A program made the translations under genes and the position numbers. Positions 1 to 5,979 of a stretch of DNA of 12,790 nucleotides are shown piece by piece (within the stretch, counting starts at the first letter, position 1; the number at the start of each line of letters is the position of its first letter). This stretch comes from an uncultured Clostridia bacterium (GTDB lineage: Bacteria; Bacillota_A; Clostridia; TANB77; CAG-508), in assembly GCA_934130705.1 (NCBI GenBank), contig CAKOYL010000022.1:1-12790 (forward strand), read 5' to 3'. The notes beneath the pieces are model-generated. The model had not been told where the DNA came from. It ran no database searches and saw only the letters and a list, made by a program, of their open reading frames with translations.

Positions 1-251
1 CCTGTACCATGGTCTATAAACAATCTTTTACCAATTTTAGCTCCTGGATGTATTTCAATTCCGGTTTTTTTCTTTGATTTTTCACTTATATACCTTGCCA
101 AGAGTAAATGATTATGCTGGTAGAAATAATGAGACAATTTATAATAGAGTAAAGCTTTAAAAGAGGGGCAAAGCAATGCTTCTAATGGATTACTTATTGA
201 TGGGTCTTTTTCTGTTACTGTTTGTACTTGTTCTTTGATATATTCAAACAT
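1..251 (-). CDS. cysE: Serine O-acetyltransferase, N-terminal part (runs off the window)
   Basis: This enzyme transfers acetyl from acetyl-CoA to L-serine, the first step of cysteine synthesis, in the cytoplasm. The 83 visible residues begin MFEYIKEQVQ. They give the alpha-helical N-terminal region (about 1-60) and then the start of the left-handed beta-helix of hexapeptide repeats (GIEIHPGAKIG, 64-74). The window ends inside IDHGTG, which holds the catalytic His (H81 here, equivalent to His158 of E. coli CysE). The start ATG at 249-251 is preceded by a GGAAGTG ribosome binding site at about 258-264. The gene is transcribed away from the tRNA and the mobile region, so it marks the chromosomal flank. 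The family assignment is firm; the C-terminal half is not visible. Confidence 0.93.
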   Translation of the reverse strand, partial: MFEYIKEQVQTVTEKDPSISNPLEALLCPSFKALLYYKLSHYFYQHNHLLLARYISEKSKKKTGIEIHPGAKIGKRLFIDHGT

Positions 252-315
252 AATATCACTTCCTATATGCTATTATATTAATAAATGTGAAAATTTGTGA
301 CTTTGCATGGAGGAG

Positions 316-382
316 AAGCAATCTCAGTTGTGCATGCACGGAAAAAAAGCGATCTCACGTGTGCAAAATTGCACCGAAAAAA
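316..382. repeat. Two imperfect direct repeats, each with a GTGCA-type palindrome
   Basis: The two units are 316-347 and 347-382. Each starts AAGC(A/G)ATCTCA, contains a palindrome (GTGCATGCAC at 330-339; GTGCAAAATTGCAC at 361-374) and ends in CGGAAAAAA or CCGAAAAAA. A partial third copy (AAGCGG...GTGCAAAG) follows to about 403. They lie between cysE and the tRNA gene and contain no gene. They could be operators or structured leader for cysE on the minus strand, or a small dispersed repeat. No regulator can be assigned. Confidence 0.5.
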
Positions 383-448
383 AGCGGAATAAAATGTGCA
401 AAGGTATTGAAAAATTTAGAAAAATGTGGTTAAATAAAATTAGATGAT

Positions 449-523
<75 letters not shown>

Positions 524-526
524 CTG

Positions 527-567
527 AAAATAAAGAGGTACAGCGTTTTACTGTATCTCTTTATTTT
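527..567. terminator. Bidirectional terminator between tRNA-Gly and the integrase
   Basis: A 17-bp stem, 527-543 paired with 551-567 (one G-T wobble), encloses the loop CGTTTTA. It starts with an A run and ends with a T run, so it can stop the tRNA transcript rightwards and any integrase transcript leftwards. Confidence 0.85.
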
Positions 568-575
568 ATGCTTTG

Positions 576-594
576 GCGTAATTTTAGCGTAATT
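576..594. repeat. Direct repeat GCGTAATT, possible integrase arm-type sites
   Basis: GCGTAATT occurs at 576-583 and again at 587-594, with an 11-bp period (one helical turn), between the tRNA and the 3' end of the integrase gene. Integrases of this class have an N-terminal domain that binds short direct repeats beside the core site. The assignment rests on position and spacing only. Confidence 0.35.
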
Positions 595-606
595 GATAGT
601 AAAAAA

Positions 607-1665
607 TTAAAACAAGTTATCTAATTTTTGACTTGCTTTTTTATCTTCTTCTGAAACTGCATGTAAATAATATGCAGAGGCTGTAGCTGGTAAATGTCCT
701 AATCTATTAGCTATTGTTACAATATCTACACCTTTTGAAGCTAATATACTTCCATTTGTATGTCTTAAGTCATGTAAAGTAATTGGTTTTAAATTGTGTC
801 TTTTTATAAATTTTCTCCACATTTTTGTGTAAGTAGTGGGGCAGTAATTAAATACTAGTTCGCTTTGCGGTTGATTATTGTAAATTTCTTTTAACTTATC
901 GACCAGTACTTGTGGTATTACAAATTGTCTAGTTCTCTTATTTTTAGTTTCTTTTAATTTTGTTCCATTTTGTTTTATAATTTTATTTTGAATAATATGC
1001 ATAATATTATTATCAAAATCAATATCTTGCCATCCAAGCCCTAAAACTTCGCCACGCCTTGCACCAGTATAAAATGAAACGTATACCATAGTTTTAAAAG
1101 GTTCTTCTTCATCTTGCAGAGCTTCAAACAATAATTTTATTTCTTCATTGTTGTATATTTCTTGCTCTTTTTTTGGCTTATTGTAGTTTTTGGGTATAGT
1201 TACATATTTAGCAACATTTTCATGAAGATAATCCCATTGAATAGCCTTTTCTAAAATCGATGAAATTAGCTTTATATAGTTTTTTATTGTCTTGGATGAT
1301 AATTAATATTCATCCAATAATTTATTGGCAAAATCTTGAATGTGGAGCCTTTTTAGCTTGGACAATTTGTATTTACCGAGTTCAGGTAAGATGTATTTAT
1401 TTAATTGATAGACATAATTTATAACAGTAGTGTCAGATAAGTTATTTTTTGCGTATTTATCTATGAACATTTGAGAAAATTCCGTAAAAGTCATAGAATT
1501 TTGCCTTGAATAATTACCTTTTTCAACTTCTGCTACAAATAAAGCTAGTTTTCTATTAGCTTCACTTGGAGAAGAAGCATTTACGTATTGACTGTATCTT
1601 TCATTTTCGTACATATATTCTAATCTCCAACGATTTTTTCCTGTTTCTCTTTTTGTTCCTGCCAT
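607..1665 (-). pseudogene. int: Phage/ICE-type tyrosine integrase interrupted by one in-frame TAA
   Basis: One reading frame from ATG 1663-1665 to TAA 607-609 would encode about 352 residues, normal for this family, but a TAA at 1303-1305 (codon 121) splits it. The upstream piece holds the arm-binding domain (about 1-50) and the start of the core-binding domain. After the stop the frame continues at once with LSSKTIKNYI, as in intact relatives. The catalytic domain has all expected residues: Arg203 in TGARRGE, His298 and Arg301 in HDLRH, His324 in GHLP and the Tyr333 nucleophile in AYYLHA. A strong GGAGG lies before the first ATG. Internal restart at Met179 would omit the core-binding domain, so the gene is probably inactive. 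The IS1182 element begins about 24 bp upstream and likely displaced its promoter. Confidence 0.9.
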
Positions 1666-1713
1666 ATTGAAACCTCCTTATAAAATAAGGGGCTGTAAAA
1701 AAAAGTCCCGAAG

Positions 1714-1757
1714 AAAAAAGAGATTTGAGTTAAGATTTTAGCTCAAATCTCTTTTTT
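1714..1757. terminator. Subterminal hairpin of the left IS1182 end
   Basis: A perfect 16-bp stem, 1714-1729 with 1742-1757, and a 12-nt loop, ending in a T run on both strands. It should terminate transcription in either direction and so insulate the transposase from outside promoters. Confidence 0.75.
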
Positions 1758-1764
1758 AATATGA

Positions 1765-1807
1765 AAACGCCTTAATTTGTTGAAAAATAAGGCGTTTATG
1801 GTATAAT
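1765..1807 (+). promoter_or_regulatory. Transposase promoter within an inverted repeat
   Basis: The -35 TTGAAA (1780-1785) and -10 TATAAT (1802-1807) are 16 bp apart. The -35 sits in the loop of a perfect 10-bp inverted repeat (AAACGCCTTA at 1765-1774, TAAGGCGTTT at 1788-1797). The repeat could be a binding site or an RNA hairpin formed only in read-through transcripts. Confidence 0.6.
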
Positions 1808-1813
1808 TTATAC

Positions 1814-3398
1814 ATAAAAAAAACTAACTATCCCAATAATAATTATAAACCAAAACAATTAAAATTACCACTAGAAATTGAAAAAATTATAGAAATTTCT
1901 GATCCAGTATATAGTTTTTGTGAAATTATCGATTGTATTGACCTAAATTCATATTTTGTAAAGAAAGGTTACAAAACTGGTCGACCAAGATATAATCGAG
2001 AGAATTTACTAAAAATTATACTATTCTCATTTATGGAAAATGACTATTTATCCTTAAGAGAAATTGAAAAAGCATGAAAAACAGATATTAGATATATGTA
2101 TTTATTAGATGATATGACTGCTCCTACTTTTGCTACAATAGGGAATTTTATAAGAGAAAATTTAACGAATACTATAGAAAATATATTCATCGAAATTAGT
2201 AAAGTTATATTTGAAAAACAAAAAGTAGATTTAGAACATGTATATATTGATGGAACAAAAATAGAAGCGAAAGCTAATAAATATACTTGGGTATGGAAAG
2301 AGTCTTGTATTACAAATAGAAATAAAGTATTTTGTAAAATCACTGAATTAATTGAAAAAATGAATAAAGAAGAATTAATGTTATTAGGCGTGAAATTTGA
2401 AACAAGAACAGAATGTGCTATTGAATATCTTGAAAAAATACTTGAACTATACAAAAATATTAAACATAGATGAAAGCAAATTTGTTTATGGAAGAGGAAA
2501 AAGAAAAACTAATATTCAAAGGAATTATGAAAAAATAAAAGAGTATAAAGAAAGACTAAAAGAATATGCTAAGCACATTGAAATTTGTGGTGAAAAAAGA
2601 GGAAGTTATTCAAAAACTGATAAGAGTGCTACATTTATGAGAATAAAAACAGACTATATGGGAAACGATCAATTGCTACCAGCATATAACCTTCAAATTG
2701 GGGTTTGTGAAGAATATATAGCTACAGTAGATGTTAAACAATATGCTTCAGACATGGACTGTTTTGTACCTTTAATGGAAAAATTTAATAAAATATATGG
2801 AAAATATCCGAAATATCCAATTGCTGATGCAGGATATGGTTCATATAATAATTATTTATATTGTGAAGAACATGGGGTGGAAAAGTTTATGAAATTTACT
2901 ATGTTTGAGAAAGAAACAAAAAATGAAAAATATAAAAACAATCCATACAGAGCAGTTAATTTTAAAAGAGATGGAAAAGGAAATATAATTTGTCCTAATA
3001 ATAAAAAATTCAAATTCAAAGAAACTCGACATATTAGAGGTAACCAATATGGAAGAACAGAAGAAATATATGAATGTGAGGATTGTAGTAATTGTTGTTA
3101 CAAACAAGAATGTTGTCCCAAAGCTCAAAATAACAGAAATATAAGATTAAATCAAGAATTAACAAAGATACATAAAGAGGTATTAAATAATCTTAACTCC
3201 ATTCATGGTGCATTGTTATGCATGAATAGAAGTACTCAAGCAGAAGGAACGTTTTGAATAATAAAATGTGATAAATCTTATAAAAGATTGAGGCGAAAGG
3301 GATTGGAGAATGTTCAATTAGAATTTTTATTAGTTGCGTGTGGATATAACTTATATAAATATCATAATAAAATAACCAGATTACAAAAGTGTGCATAA
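1814..3398 (+). pseudogene. IS1182 family transposase with two TGA stops and a frameshift
   Basis: A DDE transposase readable across the element but broken at least three times. No ATG lies near the expected N-terminus; an ATA at 1814-1816 stands about where a start would be. The frame runs through KKGYKTGRPRYNRE, is stopped by TGA at 2075-2077 inside SLREIEKA-stop-KTDIRYMYLLDD, and resumes. The first catalytic Asp is in IDGTKIEAKANKYTW (codon 2249-2251). Near 2450-2465 the frame changes by one base in an A-rich stretch and resumes with FVYGRGKRKT and CGEKRGSYSKTD. The second Asp is in ADAGYGS (codon 2826-2828) and the Glu in QAEGTF (codon 3243-3245). A second TGA (3255-3257) falls where relatives have Gly, followed by RRKGLENVQLEFLL to TAA 3396-3398. 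It is inactive. Confidence 0.88.
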
Positions 3399-3422
3399 GA
3401 ATGTAACTGAGTTTTACATAAC

Positions 3423-3449
3423 ACAGATGCGAATCATATCTGTTTTTTT
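3423..3449 (+). terminator. Terminator after the IS1182 transposase
   Basis: The stem ACAGAT/ATCTGT (3423-3428 with 3438-3443) is followed by a run of seven T. It lies 25 bp after the transposase stop and is transcribed with it. Confidence 0.7.
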
Positions 3450-3519
3450 GTGATGCCTAAAAATATATTTGATAAATAGAAATTACAAAATACAATTAAT
3501 AAATTTTATAAAATATTTC

Positions 3520-3562
3520 AAAAAGAGATTTGAGCTAAAATCTTAACTCAAATCTCTTTTTT
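3520..3562. terminator. Subterminal hairpin of the right IS1182 end
   Basis: A 15-bp perfect stem (3520-3534 with 3548-3562; loop about 12 nt) with T runs on both strands mirrors the left end. It also lies directly downstream of the minus-strand membrane-protein operon and is the only visible terminator for it. Confidence 0.75.
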
Positions 3563-3609
3563 CTTCGGGACTTTTTTTACAGCCTCTCGTTGTCTTATCT
3601 TCATTTATG

Positions 3610-4236
3610 CTAATCATTTACATCATATCTAAAATTTATTGCATGGGCATTTCCAAAATTTTTGTCAGTATATTTTTTATGAACAGTTGTTATTAATTTA
3701 AATGGATTAATATTTATGTTAATGTTATTGCCTTCTATACTAAACATATCTGATTCATAATCATGTTGTTCTTTCATTTTGTCAGTTTCGTAAACATCAC
3801 ATACAATTTTTTTATTTGTATCTAAATTTTCAAAATAAATATTAGGTATTTCAAAAACTTTATTTTCCTGAGATAAATTACTATAATAACTTACTTTTAT
3901 TCTATAAAGATTTGATGAAATAAATCTAATCTCCTTAATTTCTCCAGAGCACTTATGTCCAATTTTTTCAAGTTCTAATCTCCATTTTTTATAATTTCTT
4001 CTTTTACTGCTAAAAAGATAAATACAATAAAAAGTAAAAATGTCAAATATAAAAATTCCAATCATCGATTTCCACCAATTACTAGTAAAAATTTCATAAA
4101 TCTCTGTATTATACTGAGTTGGTTGATTTATGGGTGAAATGGTATTTGCATAAATTGCAAAAACAGTAACTATAATTATTAATGTATACAGTAATTTTTC
4201 TTCCCAACTTATTTTTTTCATATAACTATACTTCAT
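3610..4236 (-). CDS. Two-helix membrane protein of unknown function, last gene of a three-gene operon
   Basis: This 208-residue protein is not recognised by name. It has two hydrophobic helices (about 15-31 and 56-76) joined by a polar 25-residue loop, then a basic stop (SSKRRNYKKW) and a soluble, probably cytoplasmic, C-terminal domain rich in beta strands (GHKCSGEIKEI...YRIKVSYY). The order helix, G-x-x-G-x-I strand, Y-rich strand resembles the two genes upstream, so the three are probably related in fold, loosely like DUF3592-type proteins. It overlaps the preceding stop by 11 bp. The first ATG is chosen because AAGGAGA sits at the right distance from it; an in-frame Met at residue 6 lacks such a site. 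The stop is TAG. Confidence 0.75.
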   Translation of the reverse strand: MKYSYMKKISWEEKLLYTLIIIVTVFAIYANTISPINQPTQYNTEIYEIFTSNWWKSMIGIFIFDIFTFYCIYLFSSKRRNYKKWRLELEKIGHKCSGEIKEIRFISSNLYRIKVSYYSNLSQENKVFEIPNIYFENLDTNKKIVCDVYETDKMKEQHDYESDMFSIEGNNINININPFKLITTVHKKYTDKNFGNAHAINFRYDVND

Positions 4237-4576
4237 TATTTATTTCTCCTTCATCTAATTCTTGTGAAACGAATACTACATAATCATATTTTGGAGGCAA
4301 ATATTTTATTTTTATCTTTCTTCCATATGGGAAATTTGTTTTTACATTTAATAGTGCTTCATGTTCAATATTATCATCTCCAATATATTTTACATATGCA
4401 AGATAATAATATCTGTGATTATTTGTATCATAATTCCTTTCAATTTTACTTACTACAGAATTCGCTTCTATTCCTTCATTATAAATTTTTTTTTCATGTT
4501 TTATCGCCATATATATTACTGTACAAATAATAGCAATAAAAACTAAAACTATCAATAACATAATTATCCAATTCAT
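4226..4576 (-). CDS. Single-helix membrane protein, DUF3592-like, middle gene of operon
   Basis: This 116-residue protein starts with one hydrophobic helix (residues 2-24), followed by a basic segment (KHEKK) and a small soluble domain. The pattern of the domain is EGIEANSVVSKIE, a strand of alternating Tyr, YIGDDNIEHEALL, GRKIKIKYLPPKYDY. Gly-Ile-x-Ala-x-x-Val near its start and K-I-K-Y-L-P-P near its end are typical of DUF3592-like domains, whose function is unknown. Its ribosome binding site AAGGAGA is identical to that of the next gene, with which it overlaps, so translation is probably coupled. It lies 36 bp from the gene before it. The similarity call is from motif pattern only. Confidence 0.75.
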   Translation of the reverse strand: MNWIIMLLIVLVFIAIICTVIYMAIKHEKKIYNEGIEANSVVSKIERNYDTNNHRYYYLAYVKYIGDDNIEHEALLNVKTNFPYGRKIKIKYLPPKYDYVVFVSQELDEGEINNEV

Positions 4577-4612
4577 TTTTGTTTCTCCTTTAATTTAATT
4601 GTAATATCTTTA

Positions 4613-5092
4613 TTATTTAAAATCACTCACATATACATCGTTTTCTAAAATATATACATTACATTCATTACTAGTAAGAATATCAGGATGAAAGTTCAAA
4701 TCTTCAGTCTTAATAGTTTCTTCTGTTTGAGTTTTGGGATTTATAAAAGAGACTAATACATAATGCTGAAATGTATGCTCAATGCCATCTGATGTATTAT
4801 ATCTTGTAGTTGTAATTTGAGAACTCACTATTGTTCCCTTAACTTTTATTCCATTCTTTTTTATATTATTATATTTTGTTCTATTGCTAAATGCTTGTTT
4901 TGCATTAAATAAAAATATGCAGCATACAAAAAGATAGAAAACTAATATACATACATTTGTAGAATTTGTATTAGAAGGTGTTTCGATAATTGTGTTATTT
5001 GTTAATAAGCCAATCAATATTAGTAATGTAAAAATTATAAATCCAATCATCGAGAAATCTTCATTTTCATATCTTAATTTTTTTCTAAACAT
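4613..5092 (-). CDS. Two-helix membrane protein, first gene of the operon
   Basis: This 159-residue protein has two hydrophobic helices (about 14-31 and 46-64) around a short Asn/Thr-rich loop, then a basic stretch and a soluble domain starting KKNGIKVKGTIVSSQI. The domain has strands of alternating hydrophobic residues (HYVLVSFI, CNVYILENDVYV) and ends the protein. This layout repeats in the two following genes. The start ATG (5090-5092) has AAAGGA upstream. No catalytic motif is visible. A role at the membrane is likely; anything more specific would be a guess. Confidence 0.75.
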   Translation of the reverse strand: MFRKKLRYENEDFSMIGFIIFTLLILIGLLTNNTIIETPSNTNSTNVCILVFYLFVCCIFLFNAKQAFSNRTKYNNIKKNGIKVKGTIVSSQITTTRYNTSDGIEHTFQHYVLVSFINPKTQTEETIKTEDLNFHPDILTSNECNVYILENDVYVSDFK

Positions 5093-5148
5093 TATTCGAG
5101 TCCTTTCCGTTATTAAAGAAATAACAGTCTTTTATTATTACATAAAAA

Positions 5149-5177
5149 ATTATAGCATAACAGCAAAAAAAATTAAA
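5149..5177 (-). promoter_or_regulatory. Promoter of the membrane-protein operon (extended -10)
   Basis: On the minus strand TGCTATAAT, an extended -10 with TATAAT at 5149-5154, lies about 57 bp before the first ATG. The -35 region (TTTAAT, 5172-5177) is weak, as is common with an extended -10. Confidence 0.55.
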
Positions 5178-5214
5178 TAGGTTAAAATATTTTTATTTAA
5201 AGTTTTGTTATCTA

Positions 5215-5243
5215 TTGCCTATTTATGAAGAATATAGTATATT
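5215..5243 (+). promoter_or_regulatory. Promoter of the small membrane peptide mRNA
   Basis: TTGCCT (5215-5220) and TATATT (5238-5243) are separated by exactly 17 bp. Transcription would start near 5250, at the left inverted repeat, giving a leader of about 80 nt. Confidence 0.55.
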
Positions 5244-5283
5244 ATTAAACATAGGAAATGAATTAAAAGCAGATGTGAGTGTT

Positions 5284-5331
5284 ACCACTTTACTACATAG
5301 TTTTTACTATGAGAAAGTGAGGTGGTGTTTA
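5284..5331 (+). promoter_or_regulatory. Leader hairpin around the ribosome binding site of the small peptide
   Basis: CACTTT (5286-5291) pairs with AAAGTG (5313-5318), and an inner stem CATAG/CTATG has a T-rich loop. Bases just upstream (ACCAC) can also pair with GTGGT, which is part of the ribosome binding site region GAGGTGGTG. The fold would limit translation until opened, as in known type I toxin mRNAs. Confidence 0.5.
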
Positions 5332-5432
5332 TGGGATTTATATTATTTTTAATATATGCATTGGGATTTTTCCTTACTATAAACGTAGCCTTATTAACAA
5401 TTATATACATAATTTGGACAAATAAGGAATAA
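5331..5432 (+). CDS. 33-residue hydrophobic peptide, candidate type I toxin
   Basis: A short gene, ATG 5331 to TAA 5430-5432, coding a peptide that begins MGFILFLIYALGFF, continues as one long hydrophobic helix to about residue 29 and ends with the short charged tail TNKE. GAGGTGG just upstream at normal spacing shows it is meant to be translated. It has its own promoter, a folded leader and a terminator starting 5 bp after the stop, and it faces a strong antisense promoter. This layout matches small membrane toxins of type I toxin-antitoxin modules (Fst, TxpA, BsrG), although no residue-level family signature could be identified. Alternatives are a small regulatory membrane peptide or a gene carried by a repeat element. 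Confidence 0.6.
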   Translation: MGFILFLIYALGFFLTINVALLTIIYIIWTNKE

Positions 5433-5434
5433 AT

Positions 5435-5522
5435 AAAAAGCACTACATTATGCTTTGGCAGGCAATGTAGTGTTTTATTACAACTATTTGTGGTAACACA
5501 CATTTCTGTGTGTTCATTTCCT
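5435..5522 (-). ncRNA. Predicted antisense RNA to the small peptide mRNA
   Basis: A minus-strand transcript of about 85-90 nt is predicted from promoter TTGACA/TATAAT (5558-5529) to the shared terminator (T run on the minus strand at about 5436-5431). It would form a 5' hairpin (AACACAC/GTGTGTT, about 5514-5494) and the terminator hairpin, and contains no ribosome binding site or reading frame of note. It overlaps the 3' end of the peptide mRNA. It also carries ATGTAGT, which is complementary to ACTACAT in the leader at 5292-5298. The RNA is inferred, not observed. Confidence 0.5.
5437..5476. terminator. Shared bidirectional terminator of the small-peptide locus
   Basis: A 13-bp stem (5437-5449 with 5464-5476, one G-T) has a 14-nt loop, an A run on the left and a T run on the right. 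It can end the peptide mRNA rightwards and the antisense RNA leftwards. Confidence 0.8.
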
Positions 5523-5528
5523 ATATTT

Positions 5529-5558
5529 ATTATACATCAAATGACTGGTTTTTGTCAA
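5529..5558 (-). promoter_or_regulatory. Strong antisense promoter
   Basis: On the minus strand, perfect consensus boxes TTGACA (5553-5558) and TATAAT (5529-5534) are 18 bp apart. No gene lies on the minus strand between here and 5092, so its product is best explained as an untranslated RNA. Confidence 0.7.
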
Positions 5559-5705
5559 ATAATTATTGCCAGAAATTTTTTCATATGATAAAATAATTAT
5601 AATAAATCGAATTATATAAGAGCTAAAAAAAAGTATGTCATTTTTTCTCATACCTGTTTCGAAATCGCTCCATAATGCGTTTGCGTCGAATCAGTTATAC
5701 ATATT

Positions 5706-5899
5706 GATATAACAGAGTTTGAAGAAAACAAAGTGAATATCATTTCACAATATATAAGTCGATAAACGATAAAGATGAAATAATAGAAAATTTAAGAGCT
5801 GATAAAGAAGAACTAAAAGGTCAACTTCATAAATTTAAAGAATTATGGAGAAGCCTATTAAAGCGTTTCCAAGAAATGATTGGCTTTAATAATGTATGA
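5706..5899 (+). pseudogene. C-terminal scar of a MobV-type plasmid mobilization relaxase
   Basis: The readable remains are TEFEENKVNIISQYISR in one frame (5712-5762), then after a one-base frame change INDKDEIIENLRADKEELKG and KFKELWRSLLKRFQEMIG to TGA 5897-5899. This coiled-coil pattern (NLRAD..ELKG.L.KF...W...LKRF...IGF) is typical of the C-terminal end of MobV relaxases of Firmicute mobilizable plasmids and elements. The N-terminal catalytic domain is absent, and 5560-5700 contains no convincing frame. It shows that the region once held a mobilizable element. The identification is by recognition of the pattern, not by alignment. Confidence 0.6.
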
Positions 5900-5979
5900 A
5901 AAATTAGAACTTTTGATTGGTTGAAAATTTATCTATAATATGATAATATATTTTAAATGTTAATAGTAGGAGATAACTG

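Larger units (their letters stand above)
1689..3586. mobile_element. IS1182-type insertion sequence, near-intact ends, defective transposase
   Basis: The element is about 1.9 kb. Its terminal inverted repeats are 1689-1757 and 3520-3586. They start GGGGCTGT on the left and GAGGCTGT on the right, and are then almost identical for about 65 bp, differing chiefly by one A in a poly-A run. Each end carries the motif GTCCCGAAG and a subterminal hairpin. Between them lies one decayed transposase gene. Flanking bases (ATAA on the left, TCGT on the right) show no target duplication. The family call rests on transposase motifs and the GGGGCTGT end type. Confidence 0.85.
5251..5524. repeat. Inverted repeats enclosing the small-peptide locus
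   Basis: ATAGGAAATGAA at 5251-5262 is exactly inverted at 5513-5524, and GTGTTACCAC at 5279-5288 is exactly inverted at 5490-5499, with looser similarity between. Both predicted transcripts of the locus therefore begin with nearly the same sequence. The 274-bp unit could also be a small palindromic mobile element, but no target duplication is evident. Confidence 0.7.

Noticed and set aside
2075..3257. TGA recoded as a sense codon (both transposase interruptions are TGA, and intact genes use only TAA/TAG).
   Set aside because: Trp is encoded by TGG throughout the intact genes, none of them has an internal TGA, the two TGA positions would call for different residues (about Cys and Gly in relatives), and a frameshift also breaks the gene.
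5282..5503. Minus-strand reading frame of 73 codons across the small-peptide locus.
   Set aside because: It has no ribosome binding site, runs through the terminator hairpin and inverted repeats, and is antisense to the better supported 33-codon gene.
5655..5700. CGCTCCA and nearby TTCGA as a possible attR copy of the tRNA-Gly 3' end.
   Set aside because: Only 7 bases match and the spacing between the two short matches differs from that of the tRNA.
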